Notes: generated from the letters alone by a model not told the origin. DNA of 64,000 nucleotides from CBDIDH01 sp965277595 (GCA_965277595.1 CBDIDH010000002.1:2728001-2792000), one strand, 5' to 3'. Numbered from the stretch's first letter, positions 18,624-28,415 are shown. Numbers and translations: made by a program.

Positions 18624-21600
18624 TCAGTCGATAAAGACAAACTCTTTCGCGTTCAAGAGCACATGGGCGAGGTCCGCCCAGGGGCGCGGGTCGCTGGTCA
18701 AGGCTCCCTCGGCAAGGCCGTACTCAACCCCTTGCGTCTTGACGAACTCCAGCGCATCGGTTCGTTCTTCCGGTGTCGCCGGACGCGCGAAGGCGGTCCG
18801 GTACATCGCCTCAACCCGTCCCGGTGGCGTCCCTTCGGATTCCAGAACGTGGTCGGCCCAGAGCCGCGCCTGACCGATCACGAACGGGTCATTCATGAGA
18901 ATCAGTGCCTGCGCGGGGACGTTTGAGACATTGCGTCGGCCGACCGAGCTGAACGGGATCGGCGCGTCAAAGGCGAGCATCATCGGCGAGAGAAAGTTGC
19001 GCCGGGTCGACAGATACAAACTTCTTCGCCCCTCGCCGTCGATCGGCCCGCTTGTTCCGGGTCGGCCGCGCCCTTCCATGAACGCCGTCAGGTGCACGGG
19101 AACGCTCGAACCGCCGATCCGCTCGTTGAGGCGTCCCGAAACGGCGAGTATCGCGTCTCGAATCGGCTCGGCCTCAAGGCGGCGGACGGACATCCTGTGC
19201 AAGAGGCGATTCTCGGGATCAGCCGCGTCGGTCAGAGGATCGGGGCGGCTCGACATCCGATACGCCCGCGTCAAGACGATGGTTCGAATCAAACGCTTGA
19301 TCGACCAGCCATCGCGGACAAAGCGGTCGGCCAGATGATCGAGCAATTCGGGATGACTCGGGCGCTCGCCCAGGACCCCAAAATTATCAACCGAGGCGAC
19401 AATTCCTCGGCCGAAGAGGTGATGCCAGACCCGGTTCACAATCACCCGGCTCGCGAAGACGTTGGACGGCCCGACAACCTCTTCCGCGAGCGCCAGCCGA
19501 CCGCTTCCCGGTTCCTCGGCCGTTGACGATTCCAACAGGGGTCGCGGCCCCGCGATCGCTTCCAGAAACCGGCGGGGAACCTCGGCGCCGGGCGTCTTCG
19601 CCGAGCCTCGAATATGCAAATGCTCGTTTACCCCCGAGCCGTCGGCCATCGCCGGAGTCGTTGTCGACGCCGGTTCGAGCCGGTCTTCCGCCGAACGCTC
19701 GGCCTGGCGAAGTCGTTCCGCCTCCGCGAGGATCGCGGCGCGGGCCTCTGGTCCTTCCGAGGGGTTAATCCGGTCGACCTGTCGAAAAATCCAAGCGGCG
19801 ATGGACGCATGACTTTCGTCCAGGTTGTCGCCTTCCATCCGGTCCAGAGTTTCGGTGGCGAGCGCCTGAATGGAACCTCTGGGCGCGACCGATGGGATGA
19901 CGATCGGCTCTGGCTCATGGTCCGACTCGACGACCCGGGCGATTTCCAGGTCATTCGCGCCGTTCGGCGTGAACTCAATATGGGTGCGATGACCGGGATA
20001 GGCCGTCAGATCGTGTGCGATCCAGCGCCAGGTCTTGCCGGTGTCGGGCCAGTCGCGGAGCAAGGCCCCGTGCAGCGGTCCCGCGACAAGAAGGTGCTGA
20101 TTCACCGCCGCGTACGCGTGTCCTGGACCCTTGACCAGATACCAGAGCCGCCCCGACCCGATCGAGAATTCCGGGGTACGAAGCGTCTGCCCGGAACGAT
20201 TCCAGGACCCGAGTTGACCGTGATCCTGCTGGGTTCCCTTGGCAAGATTGAGCGACCGAAAGGCCGGATCTCTCCGCGCGGTGGCCAGCGGCACAAGGTC
20301 GATCCGAAGCGTCGAGCCGTCACCCGAGAGGTCCAGATCACCCGGCCGGACCGGTCGGAGGCCGAAGGCGTAGCCGTCCTGCCTTCGGTCCAGGGCGTCA
20401 AGCTTGCCGAAATCCACGATCAGGCGCGCGCCGGGCCGCTCGTTCGCGACCGGATCGTTACCGGTTCGACCGACCAGGGAAGCATGTAAAGGATGGTGCG
20501 AGTCGGACCGGGCGTTTTCGAGTTCGACAGTCAGGCGATCGAGCCGCGAACGTGCCGCTCGGGCGGCAATCGGGAGAAGTCGCCGACGGGCGTTGTCGCG
20601 AAGGCGTTGAAGCGATTCCGCCGCCTGGCGCTCGCGGTCGATCGTCTCAAAGCGAGCCTGGCGGTAGCCGCTGCTGACGAGGAAACCGCTGAGCGCGTAA
20701 TAGTCGCTCTGAGAGATCGCGTCAAACTTGTGATCGTGGCAGCGCGCGCAGGCGACCGTCAGGCCGAGGAAGGCTTTTGAGAAGACGTCGATCCGGTTAT
20801 CGAGGCGGTCGGCCTCGTCCTGACGGATGTCGACCGGCGAGTGAACTTCCTCGCCAAGGAACCAGAAGCCGGTGCCGATGAGAGACTCATTCGCGCCGGT
20901 CTCGCGGTCGATTCTCGGTTCTTGAAGAAGGTCGCCCGCGATCTGCTCGGTGACGAACTGGCGATAGGGCAGGTCGGCGTTGAAGGCGTGGATGACATAA
21001 TCGCGATAGTGCCAGGCGTTGGGAATCGTGGCGTCAAACTCGTGGCCGCGACTTTCCGCGTAGCGAACGAGGTCCAGCCAGTGCCGACCCCAGCGCTCGC
21101 CAAACCGCGGCGAGGCCAGAAGGCGGTCGACAACCCGGGCCTCGGCTCCTTCTTCGCGGTCGTCTTGAAAGGCGTCGACCTCGGCCGGGGTTGGCGGCAG
21201 GCCGGTCAGGTCAAACGTCAACCGGCGAATCAGGACGCGACGATCGGCGTCTCCGGCCGGTTTCAACCCCTGAGATTCCAGCCGGGCGAGAAGATAGCGG
21301 TCGATCGGGTCGGCCGGCCACGATGAGTCGTGGACCTCGGGGGGTGTCGTCGCCTCGATCGCCCGCCAGGCCCAGTGAGAAGCCCGGCGCTGGCCGAGAT
21401 CAAAGGTTTTCGACGCGGTGATCTTGTTGCCCGGAGTCGATTCAAGCGAGCCCCCCGGCCAGGGGGCACCCATCTCGACCCAACGCGTTAACGCGGCGAC
21501 CTCCGCCGGGGCGAGCCTCGATTTCGGAGGCATCTGAAGGTCGTCCGCGTACTTCACCGCGCCGATGAGAAGGCTTTCGTCGGGCTTGCCCGGCACGATC

Positions 21601-21842
21601 GCCGGTCCGGTTTCGCCCCCTTGAAGGACCGAGGTCCGTGAGTCGAGCCGCAGGCCCCCTTTTTGCTTCGAACCGCCGTGGCAGGTCTGGCAGCGTTCCG
21701 CGAGCACGGGCCGGACCGATTTCTCAAAAAACTCCAAGGCCCCCGCATCGTCCCCGCGCGCGCGATCGACCGCGCCCAGGCTCATCACGATCAGGGCGAG
21801 CGCTGGAACCGCGACGGTGTTCAAGGCGGGGCGACACTTCAT
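18624..21842 (-). CDS. DUF1549/DUF1553 protein with cytochrome-type PSCyt1 domain
   Basis: A 1072-residue exported protein: signal peptide (about residues 1-30), a planctomycete cytochrome domain with a haem-binding motif C51-QT-C54-H55 (VRPVLAERCQTCHGGSKQKG), a DUF1549 domain (about 150-370; DPIDRYLLARLESQGLKPAG; also CARCHDHKFDAI), a jelly-roll-like middle and a C-terminal DUF1553 domain (VIVNRVWHHLFGRGIVASVD; SSVGRRNVSNVPAQALILMN). These proteins always pair with DUF1501 genes, as here, and are thought to act in periplasmic polymer breakdown or electron transfer, but no activity is proven. GGGAGATC precedes the ATG at good spacing, so it heads the three-gene unit. Confidence 0.92.
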   Translation of the reverse strand: MKCRPALNTVAVPALALIVMSLGAVDRARGDDAGALEFFEKSVRPVLAERCQTCHGGSKQKGGLRLDSRTSVLQGGETGPAIVPGKPDESLLIGAVKYADDLQMPPKSRLAPAEVAALTRWVEMGAPWPGGSLESTPGNKITASKTFDLGQRRASHWAWRAIEATTPPEVHDSSWPADPIDRYLLARLESQGLKPAGDADRRVLIRRLTFDLTGLPPTPAEVDAFQDDREEGAEARVVDRLLASPRFGERWGRHWLDLVRYAESRGHEFDATIPNAWHYRDYVIHAFNADLPYRQFVTEQIAGDLLQEPRIDRETGANESLIGTGFWFLGEEVHSPVDIRQDEADRLDNRIDVFSKAFLGLTVACARCHDHKFDAISQSDYYALSGFLVSSGYRQARFETIDRERQAAESLQRLRDNARRRLLPIAARAARSRLDRLTVELENARSDSHHPLHASLVGRTGNDPVANERPGARLIVDFGKLDALDRRQDGYAFGLRPVRPGDLDLSGDGSTLRIDLVPLATARRDPAFRSLNLAKGTQQDHGQLGSWNRSGQTLRTPEFSIGSGRLWYLVKGPGHAYAAVNQHLLVAGPLHGALLRDWPDTGKTWRWIAHDLTAYPGHRTHIEFTPNGANDLEIARVVESDHEPEPIVIPSVAPRGSIQALATETLDRMEGDNLDESHASIAAWIFRQVDRINPSEGPEARAAILAEAERLRQAERSAEDRLEPASTTTPAMADGSGVNEHLHIRGSAKTPGAEVPRRFLEAIAGPRPLLESSTAEEPGSGRLALAEEVVGPSNVFASRVIVNRVWHHLFGRGIVASVDNFGVLGERPSHPELLDHLADRFVRDGWSIKRLIRTIVLTRAYRMSSRPDPLTDAADPENRLLHRMSVRRLEAEPIRDAILAVSGRLNERIGGSSVPVHLTAFMEGRGRPGTSGPIDGEGRRSLYLSTRRNFLSPMMLAFDAPIPFSSVGRRNVSNVPAQALILMNDPFVIGQARLWADHVLESEGTPPGRVEAMYRTAFARPATPEERTDALEFVKTQGVEYGLAEGALTSDPRPWADLAHVLLNAKEFVFID

Positions 21843-22059
21843 CGGTCGATCTCCCGGACAGATCCGTCTCCACCTTTTTGCAGGGAAGTCATTCTAACCG
21901 AGATCCTCCGCCATTTGTATCCGCTGTTAAACAATATTTTCGCCGAGGTCGCCCCCCCGCGCGGAAATCCTTTGGGAGATCGAGGGTCCGTCGTGGCACA
22001 ATGCCGAGGATCGACCTTCCCACCCTGTTCGTTCGATTCGCTCGACGTGAGACCTGCCC

Positions 22060-23226
22060 ATGCGACTGCCTTGTGATCATCGCGTCTGGAAATGGTGCCT
22101 TGCCTGGCTCGTGGTGGTTCCTGGACTCTTCACGCGGCAAGGTTTCGCGGACGCACCGGGGCCGAGGCGTCTGCTCTACGTGGCCGAGCCGGGCATCCGC
22201 AACGACCTCCAGTACGGCGGTCACGGCATCCTGGTCTTCGAGATCGACCACGGTCACAAGTTTGTCAGGCGGATCAAGTCGGCCGGTCTCGACCCGAAGA
22301 CCGGCAAGCCCGAGAACGTCAAGGGGATCTGCGCCAGTGAACGAACCGGCCGAGCTTATGTCAGTACGATCCGGTCGTTGACCTGTTATGACCTGGCGAC
22401 CGATCAGATCGTCTGGGAAAAGGCGTATGAGGGGGGGTGCGACCGGATGTCGATCGCCCCCGACGGTTCCACTCTGTACGTCCCTTCGTTCGAGAAGGAT
22501 CACTGGAACGTCGTCGACGGCGGCGATGGCCACGTTATCGCCCGGATCGAGCCGAAGTCGGGCGCTCATAACACCGTGTACGGCCTCGACGGTCGGTTCG
22601 TTTACCTCGCCGGGTTAAGGTCGCCGATCCTCACCGTGGCCGAGACCGCGACGCACACCGCCTCGAAAACCGTCGGTCCGTTCTCGGCGGCGATCCGCCC
22701 CTTCACCGTCAATGGCGCCCAGACGCTCTGCTTCGTCACCGTCAATGGTCTCCTCGGTTTCGAGATCGGCGACATCACCTCGGGCCGGAAGATCCACCGG
22801 GTCGAGGTCGACGGCTACAAGACCGGACCGGTCCTGCGGCACGGTTGCCCGAGCCACGGCGTCGGCCTGACCCCCGACGAGAAGGAAATCTGGGTCGTTG
22901 ACGCCTTCAACCGCCGACTCCACGTCTTCGATGCCACGACAATGCCGCCAAAACAGGTTGACAGCATTTTACTCCGCGACGAACCTGGCTGGATCACCTT
23001 CACAATCGACGGCAAGTATGCCTATCCGTCCACCGGCGAGGTTATCGACACGGCGACCCGCAAGGTCATTGCCCAGCTCAAGGACGAGAACGACCGGCCC
23101 GTGATGAGTGAGAAGCTTCTCGAAATCGACTTCGAAGGCGATCGGGCTGTCCGCGCCGGGAATCAGTTCGGCATCGGCCGCGTTCCGCCGACGCCGAAAG
23201 AAGCGAAAACCACAAAGGCCCCTTGA
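22060..23226 (+). CDS. Exported YVTN-type beta-propeller protein
   Basis: A 388-residue protein with an N-terminal hydrophobic signal (WKWCLAWLVVVPGLFTRQGF) and repeating blades such as RLLYVAEPG, RAYVSTIRSLTCYDLATDQI, STLYVPSFEKDHWNVVDGGD and EIWVVDAFNRRLHVFDATT, as in YVTN/WD-like beta-propellers. The function is unknown; many planctomycete members are periplasmic. A 217-base gap separates it from the divergent DUF1549/DUF1553 gene. Confidence 0.8.
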   Translation: MRLPCDHRVWKWCLAWLVVVPGLFTRQGFADAPGPRRLLYVAEPGIRNDLQYGGHGILVFEIDHGHKFVRRIKSAGLDPKTGKPENVKGICASERTGRAYVSTIRSLTCYDLATDQIVWEKAYEGGCDRMSIAPDGSTLYVPSFEKDHWNVVDGGDGHVIARIEPKSGAHNTVYGLDGRFVYLAGLRSPILTVAETATHTASKTVGPFSAAIRPFTVNGAQTLCFVTVNGLLGFEIGDITSGRKIHRVEVDGYKTGPVLRHGCPSHGVGLTPDEKEIWVVDAFNRRLHVFDATTMPPKQVDSILLRDEPGWITFTIDGKYAYPSTGEVIDTATRKVIAQLKDENDRPVMSEKLLEIDFEGDRAVRAGNQFGIGRVPPTPKEAKTTKAP

Positions 23227-23303
23227 CCCGTCGCGCTATAATGGATAGGTACGTCGCCGGATCGCCCAATCCCAAAGGGTGAGGTCTCGGAGGTGATACG
23301 GCC

Positions 23304-23648
23304 GTGAACGTTCTCGCGTTCCTGATCCTCTGGTCGTCTCCCTGCTTCCTCAATGGCGGCGACGGCCTGTCCCTCCACGGAGCGGATCTCCTCCGTCTGG
23401 ATGCTCGCGGCGTCTCTCTCTTCCAGCGACCGACCGGAAGTCGTTCCTCGGCCGATGATCCCGGGGTCGCCAGCCCCGGCGCCTCGACTGAGGAAGAGGA
23501 AGACTCTCTCGAAGACGTCTCGACCGACAGCGGGCTCATCCCCTCGCCGTCGGCTCGCGGCCTCGATCGAGGAGACCGGTCGGCCCTCGTTCGAACCCGC
23601 CACGATTCCCTTCCCGCCCCGTCTCGATCCCGCCCCCTTCGCTGTTAA
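23304..23648 (+). CDS. Small exported protein of unknown function
   Basis: A 114-residue frame whose start is supported by CGGAGGTGATACGGCC directly before a GTG at 23304, one of the better ribosome binding sites in the window. The N-terminus is hydrophobic (NVLAFLILWSSPCFL), and the remainder is low-complexity, with an acidic run (TEEEEDSLED) and many Ser, Arg and Pro. A perfect TATAAT lies at 23237-23242 but lacks a clear -35. No family is recognised, and biased composition means it could still be non-coding. Confidence 0.45.
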   Translation: MNVLAFLILWSSPCFLNGGDGLSLHGADLLRLDARGVSLFQRPTGSRSSADDPGVASPGASTEEEEDSLEDVSTDSGLIPSPSARGLDRGDRSALVRTRHDSLPAPSRSRPLRC

Positions 23649-23895
23649 GCGTCGATCGTTCGGAAATGCCTGGGACACGCCCTTTTGCGCACGCAAAGTC
23701 AAGGCGTTGTCCCGCCTGGATCGTGAATTCAAAGCCTTGGGTCATCGCCTCGCGCGATGTTTCCTGAAGCCCCCACGCATCCTCGGAATCTGCAATTCTG
23801 GCTGTCAATCCATCAGCCGGGGCCGACGCGAATCGATCGAACCAAAGACACGGAGATGTTCATCTCCACGTTTTTTAACCGAGAAGGGGAGTTCC

Positions 23896-24216
23896 ATGTA
23901 CTTCACTCACCACTTCGCCCATCACGACACGCTTTCCCGCGCCCGGACCTGGCTGACCCAGCTTGGGTTTGAACCCCGGCCGACCGAGCCCCGGACCGAC
24001 GGCATACCTCGGATCGTCATGATCGTCGATCGCGATCGACTCGACGCCGTGAACATGCTCATCAATGCGGTTGAGCGATCCGACCCCGACGGTTTCCCCA
24101 GCTTCTGGGAACAGGCCCGGCAGCCCCATTGCGCCCCGCGAGCCATTCCTGATGAGGCCCAGGCTGATGGGGTCGGACCTCGGAAGGCCGTTATCGGATG
24201 GCACCCGATCGATTGA
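23896..24216 (+). CDS. Small hypothetical protein
   Basis: A 106-residue protein of no recognised family. The ATG at 23896 follows GGGGAG at four bases, which decides the start within a longer open frame that begins at 23353. The sequence looks like a small alpha/beta fold (SRARTWLTQLGFEPRP; PRIVMIVDRDRLDAVNMLIN), resembling a regulatory or ferredoxin-like unit. A perfect 12-base-pair terminator hairpin follows 26 bases after the stop, which supports the gene being expressed alone. Confidence 0.7.
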   Translation: MYFTHHFAHHDTLSRARTWLTQLGFEPRPTEPRTDGIPRIVMIVDRDRLDAVNMLINAVERSDPDGFPSFWEQARQPHCAPRAIPDEAQADGVGPRKAVIGWHPID

Positions 24217-24242
24217 AGCGAGTCAAACGACGTGTGAAGACG

Positions 24243-24274
24243 CCACCCCCGATCTGGACGATCGGGGGTGGTTT
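24243..24274 (+). terminator. Intrinsic terminator
   Basis: CCACCCCCGATC (24243-24254) pairs perfectly with GATCGGGGGTGG (24260-24271) across a five-base loop, followed by a short T run. It separates the small gene from the convergent SGNH gene that ends at 24281, so it may act in both directions. Confidence 0.75.
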
Positions 24275-24280
24275 GACTCG

Positions 24281-25480
24281 TTAGTCTCGTTTCAGTTCAT
24301 ACTCATGAGAAACCGGCACCTTGAGCCGAGCGATCTCCGCTTCCTCGGCGGCGACGAGCGGATCAAAAAGAGGGATCTCGCGGGCGTTGTTTCCCTGTTC
24401 GTGCTTGCGAAAGCCGAGCAAATACGTCTCGTTCTGCGGCCGCCATCGATAAAAATAGAATTCATTCTTAGCGTTGATCGTCGCTCGAAGGGCCTCGACC
24501 TGGTTCAGGTCATCCCGAAAACCATCATGAACACCCCTCGACCAGCCCTCGGCATCGGCCGCCGTCACGGCCTGGTCATTCGCGAAGAGCGTGTAGCGAC
24601 CTCGTTTCAGGTCAGGGATCGCCAGCGCCCAACTCATCGCCACCTGGGTCTCTTTACCGAGCGAACCGCGCGGAAGGGGGGGCGGCGGAAGGCGGTTAAG
24701 TCGGACCGAGAACTTTTGGTGTTCGGGATCAAGACCCGTCCCGGCGGGGGCCTTGACGGTCAGACCTGCCCGCGCGTGGTCGCCTCGCCCTTGCAACGAC
24801 CCGGCGATGATGGCGTCAATGACATACTGACCGAGCGGGTTGGGATGGATGCCGTTATCGGTGAGAGGCACGGGAATGCCTTCGATAGCCCGGGTCGCCT
24901 CGAAAAGATCCACGAACCACGCCTTGCGCTCGCCCGCGATCGTTTTCAAGGTGTCGCGATATCGGCTCAGTTCCCGGTTATGCGCCGAGGGGTCGGGCAA
25001 GGGGGGGCCGAGGTTCTCGTGAGCGATCGGAGAGAGGATGATCAACCGCGGTTTCGTCGCGGAAGTCGCATCAATCAAGGCATTCAGGCCCGAGGTGAAG
25101 GCGGAAAGTCCCGGCTCGCCATCGAACGAGTCGGCCATGCCGTAGCCGACGATGAGGACGGTTGGCTTGAGTGCGTTGACGTGGTCGACCAGGTGTTGCC
25201 AGCCTTCGGCCGGTGGACCGAACCGGGCGCGCGAGAGGCCGCGGACCGTGTCGCCGCTCCAGCCGAGGTTGCGGAAGGTGATCGCCTTCTCGGGATTTTG
25301 CGCGGTGATCAGGGTTTCGAGATAACCCGACTTCTGATCGCGCTCGATCAGCGTATCGCCCACCAGGACGACGCGATCGCCGTCTTTCCATTCAAAAACG
25401 GGCGTCTCGGCGGCATGCGACAGTGGGGAAATCGCCAGAAGGGCGAACCCGATCGAGATCCAGACGCGGAAGCGGCTCAT
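24281..25480 (-). CDS. SGNH/GDSL-fold exported protein with GDT in place of GDS
   Basis: A 399-residue exported protein (signal FRVWISIGFALLAISPLSHA). The N-terminal domain has the SGNH layout: block I VVLVGDTLIERDQ (residues 38-50), a GWSGD block, GYGMAD and block V DNGIHPNPLG with Asp208 and His212. However, the nucleophile position holds Thr43 (GDT) rather than Ser. Asp and His are kept. A second domain of about 150 residues follows (RFSVRLNRL-like strand region and WSRGVHDGFRDDLNQVEALR). It may be an inactive or altered esterase. The ATG at 25480 has GGGAG upstream at good spacing; an in-frame extension to 25519 is not needed. Confidence 0.8.
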   Translation of the reverse strand: MSRFRVWISIGFALLAISPLSHAAETPVFEWKDGDRVVLVGDTLIERDQKSGYLETLITAQNPEKAITFRNLGWSGDTVRGLSRARFGPPAEGWQHLVDHVNALKPTVLIVGYGMADSFDGEPGLSAFTSGLNALIDATSATKPRLIILSPIAHENLGPPLPDPSAHNRELSRYRDTLKTIAGERKAWFVDLFEATRAIEGIPVPLTDNGIHPNPLGQYVIDAIIAGSLQGRGDHARAGLTVKAPAGTGLDPEHQKFSVRLNRLPPPPLPRGSLGKETQVAMSWALAIPDLKRGRYTLFANDQAVTAADAEGWSRGVHDGFRDDLNQVEALRATINAKNEFYFYRWRPQNETYLLGFRKHEQGNNAREIPLFDPLVAAEEAEIARLKVPVSHEYELKRD

Positions 25481-25603
25481 GTGATAAACTCCCAACCCGC
25501 GCCCGGCGAGGCAGGTCAATTTCGAGACGTCAAGGGGTCGGCAAGGTCCTGTATCGTAGCCAGACGGACGCGGAAGGTCGATAAGTGACCGAAGGCCCTG
25601 ACT

Positions 25604-26059
25604 TCAAAGCTCAGGTGACAGCGGCACCTCATCATAATCGAGCGCCCATTCCTTCATGTAGCGAACCCGCGCGGGAGTCAGGCGATAGACGATCAGCGCC
25701 GGGTTGTCGATCGTGCCGAGATAGTTGCGGAGCAAGGGGTTCGCGTCCCAGATTTCTTGCAAGAGGCCGCGGTCCGTGACAATTTCGGCGGTGCCGGTGA
25801 TGCGGACCTGGTCGTGTTGGTCGTCGAGGTAGCAAAGCTCGACGCGCGGGTTCGCGGCAATCTCCAACGTCTTGTGATAGTTGCGGAGATTGGCGACGTA
25901 GACCGTGAAGCCGTCGGTGCGGACGGGTGAGACCGGTCGGACGCGGGGCTGATCGCCGTCAACCGTCGCGAGCTGCGGAAACCGCGCGGCCTTCAACACC
26001 GCCTCGGCCAGCCGGACGAGTTGACCGGGATCAATCGGTTCGGGAGCGGGGCGGGTCAT
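25604..26059 (-). CDS. Pyridoxamine 5'-phosphate oxidase-like protein
   Basis: A 151-residue split-barrel flavin-binding protein. The fold shows in FPQLATVDGDQPRVRPVSPV, VYVANLRNYHKTLEIAANPR, VELCYLDDQHDQVRITGTAE and DRGLLQEIWDANPLL, as in general stress or F420/FMN-binding members of the PNPOx superfamily. Real PdxH motifs are absent, so a role in vitamin B6 synthesis is unlikely. It lies between the porin gene and the SGNH gene on the same strand. Confidence 0.85.
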   Translation of the reverse strand: MTRPAPEPIDPGQLVRLAEAVLKAARFPQLATVDGDQPRVRPVSPVRTDGFTVYVANLRNYHKTLEIAANPRVELCYLDDQHDQVRITGTAEIVTDRGLLQEIWDANPLLRNYLGTIDNPALIVYRLTPARVRYMKEWALDYDEVPLSPEL

Positions 26060-26144
26060 GATCGGGGCGTCCTCAAAGGGCGTCGGTTCGCGGGCAAGGC
26101 TCGATTGTACGCGTCGGGTTGGTCGGTGGGGAGACGTTCGAAAC

Positions 26145-26178
26145 GCAACGGACCCGGCGAAGCTGCCGGGTCCGTTGC
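26145..26178 (-). terminator. Terminator of the porin gene
   Basis: A perfect 14-base-pair stem: GCAACGGACCCGGC (26145-26158) and GCCGGGTCCGTTGC (26165-26178) with a six-base loop, 34 bases beyond the porin stop on the minus strand. The T run is short (GTTTC), so termination strength is uncertain. Confidence 0.7.
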
Positions 26179-26212
26179 GACTTGAGAATCGTGACGATCC
26201 GCGATCAATCGA

Positions 26213-27910
26213 TCAGTAGAGGAGGATCGCGTCAACGCCGAGGGTGAACTGGCTGTTCCGAGTGCCGTCAAGGTACGGGGTCGCACCCTGACACCAGTCG
26301 TACCGCGCTTCGGGCCGAATCCAGAGGTAAGGCTTGGGCTTGATGATCAAGCCGAGGGTCATTTCATAGTAGTTCGCGGCGAAGCCGGTTCGGACGCCGT
26401 TGTTATCGCGGAAGACTTCCGACCGCCAGACGCCGGTCATGATGTCGCGGTCGTCCTTCTTCCAGAACTGCCAGAGGAACCAGTTGCCGAAGCTGTACCA
26501 CTCGGCATCGTTGGGAACACCGCCGGCACCGAGGCCCGGAACGTTCTTCTCGATCGACTGGTCGCTTTCGATCACCTGGGTGAACGTGTCGCTCCACTTG
26601 TACGAGAAGACGGTGGTGAAGGTCGTGCGGAAGGCCCCGCCGTAGAGGATGTTCGTGCGGCCGGTCAGGTAACCGGCGGGCGAGATACCCTCGGGATAAA
26701 CAGGGCGGTTGGTCGGAACGAACCGGGGGTAGTTGTTCGGCCCGGTGATGTACGAGATCGCCAGGTTCGCCTTGCCGCTCTTCGAGGTCCAGGTCAGGCC
26801 GCCGAGGTAATTCCACTTGTAGTTGTTGTCAACCCAGCGGTCGGAACCGTTGACGACGCCATTGTACCAGTTGACCCGGTCGGTGACGTGCGTCGTCGCA
26901 AGACCACCGACGTGGGTGAACGGTTGGCCGTAGTTAAACATGTAAGGAACCGAGAGCAAGGGACGACCGGTTGCTGGCACGACTTCGTAACCGAGAATCG
27001 TGTAGAAACGGCCCCCCTTGATGTCGGTGCCCCCCTTGCTGAGGATGGGGGGGATGTGCACTTCGCCGTAGACCTGGGCGAGGTCATAGCCGTTAAAGTG
27101 GTTCGCCGCGGCCGAGGTATCGGTGAACCCGTGGCTATGGTTGAACTGCCAGTCGTTACCGAAGAGGTTGTCAACCCGGAAGCCGAAGTTGACCTTGTCG
27201 CCCTGTTCGAGGGCGTTCTCGATGATCAGGTAGTACTGGTTCCCCTGCCACTGGTTGGCCAGGTTGTTGGGCGTGACGCCGAAGTTCTGGCCGGTGACCC
27301 CTCGGCCGTTGGCGTTGTAGGTATAGCTGTTCTGGAGCCAGCCATAGACCTTGACCGGGCTCTCCTCGATCCCCAGGAAGTTCATCAAGAGCTTCGTGGG
27401 ATCTTTCGCGGGAGCTTCCTCGGCCGGGGCTTCTTCCTTCTTCTCCTCGGCGGGCTTGGCGGAATCCGCCGCGGCGGTCCCTTCGGTGGGCTCGCCTCCA
27501 CCCCCCTCGCGCTCAGACCTCGGCAGTGAAAGGTCGGTGTTCGAGCGGGTCGGCTCGGTCCGCCCTTCCATCGTCGCCGTCGGATCAGTCGTCGGAACCG
27601 GCGGCGTCACGCCCGAGGGAGTGATCGGCGCCGTGGGGACGGCCGGCGGCGCTGGAGCGGCCGCGGCGGGGGGAGCCGGTACCGCGGGAGGAGCCGGAAC
27701 CGCGGGGGGCGGCGGAACCGCCGGCGCGTTCTGGAACGCGATCCGACGCGGCTGGAGCCGTGTTTGATTGGCCCGAGGAGCGGGCTGGGGGGTGAGACCC
27801 GGCGGCAAGGTCGGCAATGGACCCGCCGCGGGTTGCTGCGCTCGCAGACTCGTCCCACCGAGTCCCACGAACAAACCGAGGGCACATGCCCCCACAGACC
27901 ATGACCTCAT
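26213..27910 (-). CDS. Outer-membrane porin, BBP2/OmpL-like
   Basis: A 565-residue exported protein. After a signal peptide (SWSVGACALGLFVGLGG, cut near SLRAQ) comes a long low-complexity linker of Pro, Ala and Val repeats (PAVPAPPAVPAPPAAAAP) and an acidic stretch (EEKKEEAPAEEAP). The rest is a beta-barrel of alternating aromatic strands (VYGWLQNSYTYNANGRG; NQYYLIIENALEQGDKVNFG), ending in LGVDAILLY. This matches the planctomycete-expanded porin family BBP2. I chose the ATG at 27910 since GGAGGA precedes it at seven bases. Probably forms outer-membrane pores; substrate unknown. It is followed by its own hairpin. Confidence 0.88.
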   Translation of the reverse strand: MRSWSVGACALGLFVGLGGTSLRAQQPAAGPLPTLPPGLTPQPAPRANQTRLQPRRIAFQNAPAVPPPPAVPAPPAVPAPPAAAAPAPPAVPTAPITPSGVTPPVPTTDPTATMEGRTEPTRSNTDLSLPRSEREGGGGEPTEGTAAADSAKPAEEKKEEAPAEEAPAKDPTKLLMNFLGIEESPVKVYGWLQNSYTYNANGRGVTGQNFGVTPNNLANQWQGNQYYLIIENALEQGDKVNFGFRVDNLFGNDWQFNHSHGFTDTSAAANHFNGYDLAQVYGEVHIPPILSKGGTDIKGGRFYTILGYEVVPATGRPLLSVPYMFNYGQPFTHVGGLATTHVTDRVNWYNGVVNGSDRWVDNNYKWNYLGGLTWTSKSGKANLAISYITGPNNYPRFVPTNRPVYPEGISPAGYLTGRTNILYGGAFRTTFTTVFSYKWSDTFTQVIESDQSIEKNVPGLGAGGVPNDAEWYSFGNWFLWQFWKKDDRDIMTGVWRSEVFRDNNGVRTGFAANYYEMTLGLIIKPKPYLWIRPEARYDWCQGATPYLDGTRNSQFTLGVDAILLY

Positions 27911-28415
27911 GGCATTCCTCCTGAATTGCAAATCACCCACGCATCCCGTCGTGGATGGCAAAGCGCTCAGATTCTCACAACCCAAGCTCGATCAAGCTGA
28001 CGTCCCACAATCGGCGGCACCGTGCAGGCTTTTGGCTGACCCTTTTCTCGCGGCCAGATCGGGGAAGCAACCACGCCTTGCGACGCGATCACTCGGAGAG
28101 CCGATCGTTTCAGGAGAGACACGGTGTGACTCGCTTCGCTCCACTCTCAAGAACAAGGTCCACGCCAGGTAACGGGGGGAGGTCACTCCTGACATTGCGT
28201 GACCCCTGTCCTTGTCGCGAGAACCCGTCCAGCGTTTGTCAACACCAGACAGAGCATCACGAGACGCCCTTTAGATCGGACCGGAATCGCCTGCTAGTGA
28301 AGGATTTTTACGAAGGAGAGGGCAATTCGATGGGACTTTTGCCATCGATTCACCGCGCGCGGGGGCAAACCCGATCCGCTCGGCATTTTTCTGGCGAAAC
28401 GCTGGAAATAAAGAA

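Noticed and set aside
23353..23895. Long frame joining the two small genes around 23.3-24.2 kb
   Set aside because: The better-supported starts at 23304 (other frame) and 23896 each have their own ribosome binding site; the joining part has shadow-frame composition.
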